Below are positions 26,396-35,675 of a DNA stretch of 64,000 bases, piece after piece. Location of the stretch: positions 40,001 to 104,000 of the forward strand of contig CAMJML010000010.1 in assembly GCA_946407015.1 (NCBI GenBank), given 5' to 3'. A model generated the notes under the pieces. That model searched no databases, was not told the origin of the DNA, and saw nothing but the letters and a program-made list of their open reading frames with translations. How positions within the stretch are numbered: the first letter of the stretch is position 1; every line of letters starts with the position of its first letter. A program made the translations under genes and the position numbers. The DNA is from an uncultured Selenomonadales bacterium. GTDB taxonomy: Bacteria > Bacillota > Negativicutes > DSM-1736 > Dendrosporobacteraceae.

Positions 26396-27655
26396 ATGAT
26401 GAAACAGTTTATTATTTATCTGATTGCCTTGATGATGACCAGCCTGTTTACCGTTGGAACCATTTATGCGGCTCAGCCGGAAACGGCTCATAAAGTACGG
26501 CTGCTTTGGAATCCTATTCCCGACGCGGTCATGTATGAAGTAACCCTGACAAGCCGCCCTGGTGGACGCTTGCATAAAGAACCGGCCAAGACTGTTCTGG
26601 TCAAATCGGATATCTATACGCCAGGCACCGAACTGGATCTAAACTTATCCACCGGCAAACCCGGATCGCTGTGGTGGCAGGTCCGGGCACTCAATTTTGA
26701 CAGGCAGCCTATCTCCGGATACACGGAACCGCGCCGGGTGTCGGCAGGAGAATTTGATCCGGCGGCTCCATTCGTAACAACCTATGGGGCTAAAGAGCTG
26801 CCGGCTAAGTTATACCAGGTTTATTCCTGGATTCCTGTGCTCCATGCGGGTTCTTATGAAATCGAGATTTCAGCTGCCAGCCCGGCAGGCACTAAGAGCA
26901 GGGAAGTGGTACGAACCAAAGTGATAGACGGGGCAACGGCTTTTGATTGGTATGACGAAACGCCCTATACGACAGAGGGAACTTACTGGTGGCGGGTGAG
27001 AGCCAGGGATGGTAAGGGCGGTCTGCTTACCGATTGGTCACAATCCGTACCTGTTGTTGTTAAGGGTTCCGGGTTTAAGGTGGCTGCTCTCGGTGATAGT
27101 GTGACGCACGGCGGTGGTGCCGTTTCCAATCCGCCCAGCAATCCGGCGTACGACTGGACAACCTATGCCGGGTTTCCGATCAAAAATTTAGGTCACAGTG
27201 GTGATACAACCGGGAAAATGGCGGCCCGCTTTGAAAGCGAAGTACTGCCTTTTAAACCAAGGCTCCTAGTGGTGATGGGCGGGGTCAATGACCTGCGCGG
27301 CGGAGCAAGGGCTGCTGAAGTGATCGGCAATTTAACCACGATCCGGGAAAAATGCCGCCAAGCCGGTATTATACCGGTATTTGCCACTGTTACACCGGTT
27401 AATCCGGCAGCCATTAAACAAGTATTCAATCAAGATACGGCCGCTGACTGGCAAGCCGAATGGCAGCAGGTCAATGAGTGGGTTAAGTGCCAGCCGTATT
27501 ACGTTGATGTTGCGGCGCCGCTGATGGATGCCCAAGGGCTGCTGGCACGTGAAATGGCTACAGACGGACTGCATCCTGATACGAAAGGAAAGGCCCTGAT
27601 CGGAAAGGCGATTGGCGCCTATCTGAACAAAAATTTCAGTAAAATGATCAAATAA
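26396..27655 (+). CDS. secreted SGNH/GDSL hydrolase with Fn3-like repeats
   Basis: A signal peptide (MKQFIIYLIALMMTSLF...AA) leads to two Fn3-like repeats, each with WWxVRA near its end (about residues 35-115 and 125-215). The SGNH domain (about 225-415) has blocks GDSVTHGGG (catalytic Ser), a Gly block (GHSGDTTG), GGVNDL (Asn) and TDGLHPD (catalytic Asp/His). It is an exported esterase or lipase-like enzyme of 419 residues. It lies 43 bases after the acyltransferase gene and probably shares its message. Substrate: likely an acylated surface polysaccharide (inference). Confidence 0.85.
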   Translation: MMKQFIIYLIALMMTSLFTVGTIYAAQPETAHKVRLLWNPIPDAVMYEVTLTSRPGGRLHKEPAKTVLVKSDIYTPGTELDLNLSTGKPGSLWWQVRALNFDRQPISGYTEPRRVSAGEFDPAAPFVTTYGAKELPAKLYQVYSWIPVLHAGSYEIEISAASPAGTKSREVVRTKVIDGATAFDWYDETPYTTEGTYWWRVRARDGKGGLLTDWSQSVPVVVKGSGFKVAALGDSVTHGGGAVSNPPSNPAYDWTTYAGFPIKNLGHSGDTTGKMAARFESEVLPFKPRLLVVMGGVNDLRGGARAAEVIGNLTTIREKCRQAGIIPVFATVTPVNPAAIKQVFNQDTAADWQAEWQQVNEWVKCQPYYVDVAAPLMDAQGLLAREMATDGLHPDTKGKALIGKAIGAYLNKNFSKMIK

Positions 27656-27660
27656 ATTGC

Positions 27661-27707
27661 GATAAAAATAGCATTTAGCCTATGGGGGCCAAATGCTATT
27701 TTTTATC
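27661..27707. terminator. bidirectional intrinsic terminator
   Basis: A long imperfect stem (GATAAAAATAGCATTT with AAATGCTATTTTTTATC) stands between convergent genes and overlaps the last codon of the HD gene. Confidence 0.8.
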
Positions 27708-28290
27708 GCAGCCTATGAGACAAAACCATTGAATTAGGCTGGTCTTGAGTTTGGCTAAGCAGGCGGTTTCCTAAGGTTATAAAAGCGTTCTTAACCGCTG
27801 AAATCGGCTGTTCGGACAAGTCGGCCGTATAGACCGTTACCGGTTTTGCCCAGCTGTTAATATTTTTCATCAGAGTACGAACTTCATGCGCCAGCAAGGC
27901 ATTGTCCGCTTGGCTGATAATTTCCAGTTCGATTTCGGTAGGAAACAAGTTGAACGTCTGAAAAATTGTAGTTTGTAATTGACGCTCAATCTCGATGTAT
28001 TGAGGCAGATGCTTTTTTACGGGCCTGGTAATATCGCTCAAGTAGGCTTCTGAAGCATCGTGCAGCAATCCGAGCAATTGAATCCGGGGCGAATAACCTA
28101 AATATTCGAGTTCTTTGCTGACGTTAAGCGAATGCTGGGCAACACTGTAGAAGGTTACACAGTGGCCGTTGGCTCTGCAAAGCATAGCCAAGGCATGGGC
28201 AATGTCGACCAAATTGACTTCCAGAGGCCGGGGATCGAGCGGCCAAAATTTGATGCCGCTATAGGTTTCGATCCAATCTCCTTTGCGCAT
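27703..28290 (-). CDS. HD-domain phosphohydrolase (YfbR-like)
   Basis: The 195-residue protein has the HD metal residues: His in SVAQHSLNV, the His-Asp pair in LLHDASEAYLSDI, and an Asp in ADNALLAHE. This set is typical of YfbR/HDc 5'-nucleotidase-like proteins which hydrolyse deoxynucleoside monophosphates. It begins MRKGDWIETYSGIKFWPLDPRP, a motif common to this subgroup of HD hydrolases. Substrate not fixed. Confidence 0.82.
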   Translation of the reverse strand: MRKGDWIETYSGIKFWPLDPRPLEVNLVDIAHALAMLCRANGHCVTFYSVAQHSLNVSKELEYLGYSPRIQLLGLLHDASEAYLSDITRPVKKHLPQYIEIERQLQTTIFQTFNLFPTEIELEIISQADNALLAHEVRTLMKNINSWAKPVTVYTADLSEQPISAVKNAFITLGNRLLSQTQDQPNSMVLSHRLR

Positions 28291-28423
28291 AATAAAATCC
28301 CTTCTTTATTGTATATTAAGGACAATGTGGCAAATCCTAGTGGTAAGCAGTTGTTGGCATGTATGAGCAAGTGGCAACGGCTGTTAGTTGCGGGGCCGCA
28401 CTGGCAGAAAAGGAGCGTATGAG

Positions 28424-29356
28424 ATGATGATAAAAAAAATATGGATTATCCTGTTGGCTTTGCTGTTTGCGGCGGTCATTTCAGGCTGCTCCAACCGGAC
28501 ACCCAAGCAGCCGGATGAAGTGAAATCCAATCAGGAAACCCAGGTGTCGGAAGAACAGCAGCAACAGTTCATGAATGAATTTCAGCAGCTAGCCGAAAAG
28601 CCGGACGTACAGCCAATGGAAATTTCCCGCTATATTGATCAGCATCTGACCCAGCTTTCCAGTCAAAATGCGGCTCAGATGGTTGAGCGTTTGGAGCAGG
28701 TGCAAAAAAAATATTTACGACAGCTTGATGAAAAATTTTATGACGAATCCTTGCAGCAACGGCTACGCAAAAGTTTTTCTCCCGGGAGTGATTTGAACAA
28801 CCTGGAACTTGTTCAGGAGCCGGGCGATAAAGCTTTTCTGCAAACCACCAAAGAGAATGGCTATAAACTGGATACCGCTGAGGGAATGATTTACCCGATC
28901 ATCGATTATAGTGTATACCAGCGCTATTTTAGCAGGCTGCCGGCTGATATTGCCGCTTATTATGCCTTAATGGCCACCGAGTCCAATAAGACATCCGTGA
29001 AAGATGCGGCTTTAGTGATTAGTTGGGATGAAGTTATTCAACGGGCTTTAGAGCAGGAAAAATTCCTGCAGCAGTACAGCAATTCGGCGAAACGGGCTGC
29101 CGTACAAGAGCTGTATAAAAATTATACATTTATCGCGTTTTATGGGACGAACAATACCCCATTATTTGATTATGAAACTAAAACGTTTCGAAACGAAGCC
29201 AAGGCGGCTTATGAAAAACTGGTTGGCCAGGAAACTGGCAGTACGTTATTGGCTCAATTAAAAAACTATCTCATGGTTCTTAATAACAATCAGTATAAAT
29301 TAACCGATGAGGTCGAACAATTTCGCAAGACTGCAGTGAGTCAGTTCTTGCAATAA
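28424..29356 (+). CDS. predicted lipoprotein of unknown function
   Basis: The N-terminal MMIKKIWIILLALLFAAVISGC has a lipobox ending in Cys, so a membrane-anchored lipoprotein of 310 residues is expected. The rest is Gln/Glu-rich and helical, with no recognised family. ATG at 28424 (or 28427) follows AAAGGAG at the right distance; an upstream ATG at 28388 does not. It is a single gene with its own terminator. Confidence 0.72.
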   Translation: MMIKKIWIILLALLFAAVISGCSNRTPKQPDEVKSNQETQVSEEQQQQFMNEFQQLAEKPDVQPMEISRYIDQHLTQLSSQNAAQMVERLEQVQKKYLRQLDEKFYDESLQQRLRKSFSPGSDLNNLELVQEPGDKAFLQTTKENGYKLDTAEGMIYPIIDYSVYQRYFSRLPADIAAYYALMATESNKTSVKDAALVISWDEVIQRALEQEKFLQQYSNSAKRAAVQELYKNYTFIAFYGTNNTPLFDYETKTFRNEAKAAYEKLVGQETGSTLLAQLKNYLMVLNNNQYKLTDEVEQFRKTAVSQFLQ

Positions 29357-29358
29357 GT

Positions 29359-29400
29359 AAAAGCTGGTACTGGCTTTGCACCACAGTACCAGCTTTTTAT
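29359..29400 (+). terminator. intrinsic terminator
   Basis: Fourteen-base arms (29359-29372 and 29384-29397) are perfectly complementary, then T. Confidence 0.85.
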
Positions 29401-29445
29401 AGCTCATAGATACCCAGGCTTTGAAAATGGACAACAGCCGTAAGA

Positions 29446-29853
29446 CTATGCTTTTATTTCGCGTTCGATGATGCCATCCAGTATTTTCGCCGCAGTGGCA
29501 ATGACCTGCTGGCATTTGAGCTCTTCGGTGCGATAACGCGCTTTCAGGGGATCACAGTTGATTTCGCCCATTTGCTCACGGTAGGCAGTAAATAATTCGG
29601 TTGTTAAAGTTTTAATTTTTGTGCTTTCATGGGCATTGTTTTTGACAAATAAGTCGCCCAGTACCATGACTGAGGCGGTGAGGGCACCACACACGTCACC
29701 GATAGCCATACCCCCGCCAAAGCCGGCAGAAAGCTTCAAGGCCCGTTTGTCCAGGTTTAAGTTGTAAGTCTGATTGGCACCATACAAAATTTTTTCCGCA
29801 CAGTTAAAATCTTCTTGCTCTCCATATCCCGACATAATTAACTCATAAAGCAT
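29446..29853 (-). CDS. C_GCAxxG_C_C family redox protein
   Basis: The protein (135 residues) has the family pattern: FNCAEKIL, the glycine-rich GFGGGMAIGDVCGALTAS, and two further Cys (INC, LKC) near the end. Members are small anaerobe proteins that are thought to bind a metal or redox group and are often near oxidoreductases. The ATG at 29853 is chosen over 29883 because GGGAGGAA lies just before it. Confidence 0.82.
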   Translation of the reverse strand: MLYELIMSGYGEQEDFNCAEKILYGANQTYNLNLDKRALKLSAGFGGGMAIGDVCGALTASVMVLGDLFVKNNAHESTKIKTLTTELFTAYREQMGEINCDPLKARYRTEELKCQQVIATAAKILDGIIEREIKA

Positions 29854-30035
29854 TGGCTCATTCCTCCCGTGTCTTAATCGCAATACTAACCTTACATTCG
29901 ACTTTTACCCGGATTTACCTACCATTGCTTGAAAAAAAGCGTTCATTTACTCGGAATGAAGCAATACTATCTTTTCAAGGAGGAGAAAGCTGTGGGAATA
30001 AGAAGCTAGCGGCACTCCTTGGGATTTGGCAAAAC

Positions 30036-30317
30036 TTATTCCAGATCTTTTTGCATCGGGTGACGATCAGAAAAATCATCCATCAGCAGGGCGGCGATAA
30101 TGGTAAGACCCGGGATCCAGGTTCCGAAGATCCACCAGAGATAAAAATTATCATGTTTTATTTTGGCGATGTATGCGGGAACAAGTCCAGCAAAGACAAA
30201 GAGCAGAAAGTTATCTGTAAAAAAAGCGATCTTCCTACCGAATACATATACTGCAATGAATTTCGTAATGAAAAGAAGCAGTAATGAACCGGTAATTTTT
30301 AACAGCGTACATCCCAT
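30036..30317 (-). CDS. small membrane protein, unknown
   Basis: The 93-residue protein has three membrane segments (LLLLFITKFIAVYVF, NFLLFVFAGLVPAYIA, WWIFGTWIPGLTIIAALL). ATG 30317 lies 8 bases after GAAAGGA and is preferred to the upstream ATG 30338. No family was recognised. The 180 bases between it and the preceding gene (29854-30035) show no gene. Confidence 0.55.
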   Translation of the reverse strand: MGCTLLKITGSLLLLFITKFIAVYVFGRKIAFFTDNFLLFVFAGLVPAYIAKIKHDNFYLWWIFGTWIPGLTIIAALLMDDFSDRHPMQKDLE

Positions 30318-30536
30318 ACCAGTCGTCCTTTCATACAAAATTGTCGAGTTACATTATTTGGAATTCGCTGCCAGGGACGTAAAGACCTCTAATGATTTGA
30401 AAAGTGGCTGAAATTTATCGATCTGTCTTAGAATCTGGTACAAAGGTTTACAAATTAATCTGTTTTTAAGGCAGGTTTTTGAAAACTGTTTCACGAAATG
30501 ATTGATATAAATAAAACGGTAATGGAGTAGATGACG

Positions 30537-30944
30537 ATGAGGATTAAACGGATTGATGCGACTATCAGTACGGAAAAACTTAAAGAATCCAAAGAATTTT
30601 ATATGAAGCACTTTGGATTCAATTTAGTTTATGAAAGTGACTGGTATATCGAATTGCTATCCCAAAACCTGGAGGCCGGAATCAGTTTTACGTTGCCTCA
30701 GCGGGAAGAAGGCGAGTTTTTCAATGGCCGTGGCTTGATTTTGTCTTTTGAAGTGGATGATGTTGATGCCGAGTATCAGCGGTTAAAAGCCGCCGGGTTG
30801 ATGATTTATCAGGAAATCCAGGATAAGCCTTGGGGTGAACGCAGTTTTGTTGTCGATGACCCGTCACAGGTCCATCTTTATATTTATAAAACCATTCCGG
30901 CTACTCCGGAATATCAAAAAGTCTATGATTCCTTTAAAAAGTAG
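30537..30944 (+). CDS. VOC-family (glyoxalase/dioxygenase-like) protein
   Basis: The protein (135 residues) has the paired beta-alpha-beta modules of the VOC fold (ESKEFYMKHFGFNLVYES and DDVDAEYQRLKAAG). It is not close to gloA in the window and lacks clear GloA metal residues. Related proteins handle bleomycin-type drugs or small acids. ATG 30537 fits the GGAG site better than ATG 30531. Confidence 0.75.
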   Translation: MRIKRIDATISTEKLKESKEFYMKHFGFNLVYESDWYIELLSQNLEAGISFTLPQREEGEFFNGRGLILSFEVDDVDAEYQRLKAAGLMIYQEIQDKPWGERSFVVDDPSQVHLYIYKTIPATPEYQKVYDSFKK

Positions 30945-30957
30945 CTAAAAGCCAGGC

Positions 30958-31037
30958 GTACACGATTTCGTGTACGTCTGATGTGCTTGAATCCGGTCAT
31001 AAAAAAATCAGATGGATGAATCCATCTGATTTTAATT
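30958..31037. terminator. tandem hairpins, bidirectional terminator
   Basis: A GCGTACACGA/CGTGTACGTC hairpin is followed by a 13-base perfect stem (31004-31016 and 31021-31033) with T on both sides. It lies between the VOC gene and the convergent rubrerythrin gene. Confidence 0.75.
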
Positions 31038-31586
31038 TTATTTTGCAAAATAGCGATCCAGCAAGCCTTTAAAAGCTGCTCCATGGCGGGCTTCATCCTT
31101 GCACATTTCATGAACCGTATCATGAATGGCATCCAGGCCAAGCTCCTTTGCCCGTTTAGCTAAATCTAACTTGCCTTTGCAAGCACCATATTCGGCTTCA
31201 ACACGCAGCTCTAAATTCTTTTTCGTAGAAGCATCAACCACTTCACCGAGAAGTTCAGCAAACTTGGCGGCATGCTCTGCTTCTTCAAAAGCAATCCGTT
31301 TATAGGCTTCGGCAACTTCCGGGAAGCCTTCGCGGTCGGCCTGGCGGCTCATGGCCAAATACATACCGACTTCAGTACATTCGCCCATAAAGTTCATTTG
31401 TAAGCCTTCGATAATTTGTGGATCAATCCCTGCAGCTACGCCGATTCTATGTTCATCTGCCCAATTGAGGCCGGTTTCACCTTGCTCAATAAATTTGGTG
31501 GCAGGTGCTTTACATTGTGGACAGGCATCTGGGGCGGAATCTCCTTGATGAGCATACCCACAGATTGTACAGATAAATTTTTTCAT
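31038..31586 (-). CDS. reverse rubrerythrin
   Basis: The rubredoxin-like site is at the N-terminus (Cys6, Cys9, Cys22, Cys25) and the four-helix diiron domain follows ([59 protein letters not shown]). This domain order is the reverse of normal rubrerythrin. Reverse rubrerythrins reduce peroxide and oxygen with NADH-linked donors and are induced under oxidative stress in clostridia. Its promoter carries a Fur/PerR-like palindrome (see separate entry), so control by PerR or Fur is likely. Confidence 0.93.
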   Translation of the reverse strand: MKKFICTICGYAHQGDSAPDACPQCKAPATKFIEQGETGLNWADEHRIGVAAGIDPQIIEGLQMNFMGECTEVGMYLAMSRQADREGFPEVAEAYKRIAFEEAEHAAKFAELLGEVVDASTKKNLELRVEAEYGACKGKLDLAKRAKELGLDAIHDTVHEMCKDEARHGAAFKGLLDRYFAK

Positions 31587-31620
31587 AATTGTATCCCCCT
31601 CATTAAATAATAATAATTAT

Positions 31621-31684
31621 TTTTAGATAAATATTATCTAAAATCTACATTTATAATAATACAGGATTATTTGCGGAAAATCAA
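31621..31684 (-). promoter_or_regulatory. promoter and Fur/PerR-like operator of reverse rubrerythrin
   Basis: On the - strand TTGATT (31684-31679), 17 bases, then TATTAT (31661-31656) form the promoter. Downstream, 31621-31643 is a palindrome of nine-base arms (TTTTAGATA, TATCTAAAA) with five bases between, in the AT-rich style of PerR/Fur boxes. It lies around the predicted start and would block transcription when bound. Confidence 0.7.
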
Positions 31685-31799
31685 GTAAAAAGTTTAGCTA
31701 TTGATCAATGACTAACCTGCAGCGAAGGATACACCTGAGAAAAAGATACGGAAACGGTTGGCTCATAGTGGTTATGGGCCTGGGGTCAGGACAATATAA

Positions 31800-31829
31800 A
31801 AAGCCAGTATCCTGTAGGATACTGGCTTT
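31800..31829 (-). terminator. intrinsic terminator
   Basis: Fourteen-base perfect arms (31800-31813 and 31816-31829). The - strand has T5 after it, so it ends the signalling gene. Confidence 0.85.
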
Positions 31830-31845
31830 AAATTCGTCTGCTGTT

Positions 31846-33378
31846 CTAGGGCAGTAATGTGGGCAGAAGGACACAAAAATGATCGACAAGCTGAGGATCG
31901 AATTGACTTCCGGCTGCAAGCTTAATCTGTTCCAGGGCAGCAGCCGGAGGCAGGGTTTCGCGGTAAGGACGCCTGCTGGTCATAACGTCATAAGCATCGG
32001 CAATGGCAAAAATCCGGCAGGCCAGCGGGATCTGAGTTCCGGATAATCCTAGCGGATAGCCTGTTCCGTCCCAGCGTTCATGATGTTTTAAAATCAAATC
32101 GGCTATTGGGAAGAGTTCGGAGGAGGATAAGGCAATTCGCTGGCCAATTTCACTATGGCGCTGCATGATGGACGTTTCTTCCAAGGAGAGTTTCGTTGGC
32201 TTAAAGATAATATGATCCGGAATCCCAACCTTGCCGATGTCATGATACTTGGCAAGCAGGCTGAGATCGGCTGTTTTAAAGCTTACCGGACCTGCGGCAT
32301 TGGCGAGTTTTGTCATGAGGGTATGCAGGCGGTCGGCATGGCCTTCGCTGATAAAGTCACGTTCATTAAGGAGTTTGATGGCGTTCTGTACAATCGCGCT
32401 GCGGGCATTTGAGCCTCGCTGCAGCTTTTCACGATACATGCTGTTATCTGCTTCGACAATGAGCCGCTTAATTGAGGACAGGGTGCCATTGCCGATTGAG
32501 TAACCAAAGGATAAGCCAAGTGGAATGCAGGCATTCAGATTATGCTCACTGATTTTATGGACTGCTTTTGCACAGGCGGTTTGAATGTAATCAATGGTGG
32601 CGCCTACTTTGATAATTGCAAATTCGTCGCCTCCAATCCGGGCCAAAACATCGCTGTCAGGAAAGCATTCTGTCAGAATGGCAGCAATGGCCATGAGATG
32701 TTTATCCCCCTGATGATGGCCAAGCGTATCATTCACTAATTTCAAGCCATCCAGATCGCAGATAATCAAACCTAAAGAAGTTGGATTTTCCGATTCCAGG
32801 CGGAGCAGCTCTTTTTCGAAATAACTGCGGTTTTTTAGACCGGTTAGGGCATCGTGAAAGCCAATATGCTGCAACCGGTATTCGGCTTGCTTGCGGGCCG
32901 TGATATCATGGACAATACAGAAAAGCACCTGACGGCAAGTCAGGTTGATGGCTGATGCATAAATTTCTACATCACAAACACTCCCGTCAGCCCGGTGGTG
33001 CCTAAACTCACCGTAAAAACTGGAGTGCAGCTTTACTTTATCAAAAAAATCGGTCATATTGGTATTGGAGGCACAGAGATCGTTAACATGGAAGGCATTG
33101 AATTGGCAAGCTGAAAATCCATAGAAATATTGGGCGGCGTCATTGGCATCGGTGATGAGGAGCGTTGCCGGGTCAACCAGAAATAAAATGGCCTGCTGCT
33201 TAGCAAACATCTGGCGGAATTGCTCTTCACTTTCCTGTAAAACTTTTTGTTGTGTTTGATGCTTGAGTAAGGCTTGTTCCAGCGTGTGAATTCTATGATT
33301 CAGTTCCTGATTGACAGATTCTAATTCAGATACCTTTTGCCGATAATAACAGTCTGGTGCTTTCGGCTGAAGAGTCAT
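31846..33378 (-). CDS. PAS-GGDEF-HD-GYP c-di-GMP signalling protein
   Basis: About 510 residues. A coiled coil (about 10-50) leads to a PAS sensor (about 55-165). The GGDEF domain follows with an intact RIGGDEF active motif, which makes c-di-GMP. The HD-GYP domain has the HD pair (KYHDIGKVGIPD) and HHERWDGTGYP, which breaks c-di-GMP. Both activities could be present in one protein. There is no membrane segment, so it is cytosolic. The start is set at ATG 33378, preceded by AAGGTGA. Confidence 0.92.
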   Translation of the reverse strand: MTLQPKAPDCYYRQKVSELESVNQELNHRIHTLEQALLKHQTQQKVLQESEEQFRQMFAKQQAILFLVDPATLLITDANDAAQYFYGFSACQFNAFHVNDLCASNTNMTDFFDKVKLHSSFYGEFRHHRADGSVCDVEIYASAINLTCRQVLFCIVHDITARKQAEYRLQHIGFHDALTGLKNRSYFEKELLRLESENPTSLGLIICDLDGLKLVNDTLGHHQGDKHLMAIAAILTECFPDSDVLARIGGDEFAIIKVGATIDYIQTACAKAVHKISEHNLNACIPLGLSFGYSIGNGTLSSIKRLIVEADNSMYREKLQRGSNARSAIVQNAIKLLNERDFISEGHADRLHTLMTKLANAAGPVSFKTADLSLLAKYHDIGKVGIPDHIIFKPTKLSLEETSIMQRHSEIGQRIALSSSELFPIADLILKHHERWDGTGYPLGLSGTQIPLACRIFAIADAYDVMTSRRPYRETLPPAAALEQIKLAAGSQFDPQLVDHFCVLLPTLLP

Positions 33379-33546
33379 ACATTTCACCTTCAAAAATGAA
33401 TTACTAATAGAAGTAAAAAGTTTGAAGTCTAATTCATTTTAATTATTGATTTGTTTAGTAATTCCTGCTAAAAAAATTACTAAAAATTATTAAAATTTCC
33501 AGTTTTTTCATAATTGTTTTTTCTCCAAGCAGGAATGAACTGCTTA

Positions 33547-33585
33547 AAAAAATTGTCTAGTGGACATGCCACTAGACAATTTTTT
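33547..33585 (-). terminator. intrinsic terminator
   Basis: Seventeen-base perfect arms (33547-33563 and 33569-33585), ending in T on the - strand, next to the stop of the BASS transporter gene. Confidence 0.85.
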
Positions 33586-34549
33586 AGTTCGTGATTTGCT
33601 GTTTTTTTTCAAATTGTTTATAAAGATGTGGAATAATAGTAGCCAGTGGCTGCTGATATAGAATGGATAGTGTGATCGGGATGGCCGCAGCGGGCGGAAA
33701 ATAAGATAAGGCCAGCACTAAGCCACAGGCATTATTGCGGATACCAACATTATAGATCATGGTTAATACTGTTTCGCGCGTGCGTTCTTTCAGTATCAAT
33801 GAACCCAAAAAGCCGACAAAGTATCCGGCTGAAACGATAAGCAGGGTAACGAGCAGGATTTTGACCATAGCCAGATCCCAAACAATTTGTGGAGCAACAA
33901 GGGAGGCATTGATTAAAATAACAAATAGCAGGGAGAGTTTGGACGTGGCGCCTCCGATGCTTTTGGAAAAAGAAACGACTTTTCCCTGGGTAAGATCATG
34001 CAGAAGCATGCCGACGACACTGGGCAGTGTCACCATCAGGGAAAGCTCGATAATCATTTCAAGGTAATTTAACTGGATGGTTTGCCCGATAAACAGTTTA
34101 AAGAATAAGGGTAATACAAGCGGAACTACAAAGGTATCCAGGGTTACGGCAACTAATGAAACAGCCATATTCCCTTTTACCAAGGCTGTCCAGATAATGG
34201 AGGTCACCCCAATGGGGATAGAGGCTCCGATCAAATAGCCGATCCGAATGGTAGGCTGATCGGGATAAAAGATAATTCCAGCCAGCCAGGCGGTAAGCGG
34301 CGTGATAAAGTGAACCAAAATCAGCACCCACAACGGAATCCAGGGGTGGCGGAGTACTTTAACAAATGATTTGAAACTGGTGCCTAAGGCGGTCACAAAG
34401 GTCATATAAGCAAATAAGAGGATAACCAGTTGGCGGATCATGGTCGAATCAGGCAGTTTAAGGAGAAATCCAAGGATTAAACCACTTAATACGACTACGA
34501 ACATATTGCGACCCAACCAGTCGTTCAGTTTGACGAAAGAATCATGCAT
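33584..34549 (-). CDS. bile acid:sodium symporter family (BASS) transporter
   Basis: The 321-residue protein has 9-10 membrane segments and the BASS-family motif IYNVGIRNNACGLVLALSYF near residue 270. Members take up organic anions with sodium; the substrate is not known here. ATG 34549 follows GGAGG; a frame upstream to 34603 lacks a site. It is divergent from the exonuclease gene. Confidence 0.85.
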   Translation of the reverse strand: MHDSFVKLNDWLGRNMFVVVLSGLILGFLLKLPDSTMIRQLVILLFAYMTFVTALGTSFKSFVKVLRHPWIPLWVLILVHFITPLTAWLAGIIFYPDQPTIRIGYLIGASIPIGVTSIIWTALVKGNMAVSLVAVTLDTFVVPLVLPLFFKLFIGQTIQLNYLEMIIELSLMVTLPSVVGMLLHDLTQGKVVSFSKSIGGATSKLSLLFVILINASLVAPQIVWDLAMVKILLVTLLIVSAGYFVGFLGSLILKERTRETVLTMIYNVGIRNNACGLVLALSYFPPAAAIPITLSILYQQPLATIIPHLYKQFEKKQQITN

Positions 34550-34783
34550 GACAGAACCTCCAAAACGTGGTATTGGCAAAGCAACCCGAGCAGAAAAGGT
34601 CATAACAAAGCCGCTCCGATTTCCAATTTTGCAGGAAGTGTCTGGAGCGGAGCTATTTCAGTAAAACTAACCTCATTATACGCCTATTGGTCAAAAAAAC
34701 CAATGGATAGAAAATACTGGTCAGGCAAAAAAAGGGTTTTGCCTTTCGGCATGGTAAATGTATGTACACAAGGAGGGGGAAGC

Positions 34784-35578
34784 ATGAACGCGAACTGGAA
34801 AGTGGCGACTTATAATGTAAATTCGATCCGGGCAAGGCTGCCGGTATTGCTGGAGTGGTTAAAACGGGAGCAGCCGGATGTGCTGGCCTTACAGGAGACC
34901 AAGGTACAGGATGAACAGTTTCCGCTTGCCGAGCTTACAGAGGCCGGTTATTATGCCGCTTTTAAAGGACAGAAATCTTATAATGGCGTAGCTATTTTAA
35001 CAAAAACAAAACCGGATTTGATTAAATATGGCTTAGATGGCTGGGGGCAGCCGGATGAAGCCCGGCTGGTTGCCGTTCAAGTTGACGGCATTCATCTGGT
35101 GAATACTTACATTCCGCAGGGACGTGACCCCAAAACCGAACATTTTCGTTACAAACTGGACTGGCTCGGTCAACTCCGGGACTATTTCAGCCGGTGCTAT
35201 CAGACGCATGAACCTATTATTTGGGTTGGTGATTTTAACGTAGCGCCAGATGAACGTGACGTTTATGCTCCGGATAAACTGCTTGGATCGGTTGGCTTTC
35301 ATCCTGATGAGCATGCTGCTTTAGAGGCGGTAAGAGCGTGGGGATTTGTTGATATTTTTCGCCGGCACGTACCGGATGGAGGGCATTATACATTCTGGGA
35401 CTACCGGATCCCCAATGGATTTAAACGAAGAATGGGGTGGAGGATTGATCACATCTGGGCAACTGAAGTCATGGCCGAACGTTCAATCAGAGCTTGGGTA
35501 GACACCGATATGCGCCTGGGAGAAAAACCCTCCGATCACGCCCCGCTCATAGCGGAATTTCTGCGTACTGCTCAATGA
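34784..35578 (+). CDS. xth: exodeoxyribonuclease III
   Basis: The 264-residue AP endonuclease/3'-exonuclease has the ExoIII motifs in order: NVNSIRARL, QETKVQ (metal Glu), GDFNVAP (Asp/Asn), WRIDHIW and SDHAPL (catalytic Asp-His). It cuts DNA at abasic sites in base-excision repair. The start is ATG 34784, after AGGAGGGGG; the open frame further upstream has no ribosome site. Confidence 0.94.
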   Translation: MNANWKVATYNVNSIRARLPVLLEWLKREQPDVLALQETKVQDEQFPLAELTEAGYYAAFKGQKSYNGVAILTKTKPDLIKYGLDGWGQPDEARLVAVQVDGIHLVNTYIPQGRDPKTEHFRYKLDWLGQLRDYFSRCYQTHEPIIWVGDFNVAPDERDVYAPDKLLGSVGFHPDEHAALEAVRAWGFVDIFRRHVPDGGHYTFWDYRIPNGFKRRMGWRIDHIWATEVMAERSIRAWVDTDMRLGEKPSDHAPLIAEFLRTAQ

Positions 35579-35675
35579 CGGGTATTGATGGACTTGTTCA
35601 TGGATAGAATGTTGGCAAGCGAGGAAGACTGACGATTTATAATAGAAACAAAAACATTTCAGTATAAGGAGATCC

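Noticed and set aside
29853..30284. 143-codon + strand frame opposite two small - strand genes
   Set aside because: No ribosome site; composition is that of reverse-strand shadow, and the - strand genes have clear sites and family features.
34544..34783. N-terminal extension of the exonuclease III frame
   Set aside because: The region holds the divergent promoter area, and AGGAGGGGG directly before ATG 34784 fixes the start.
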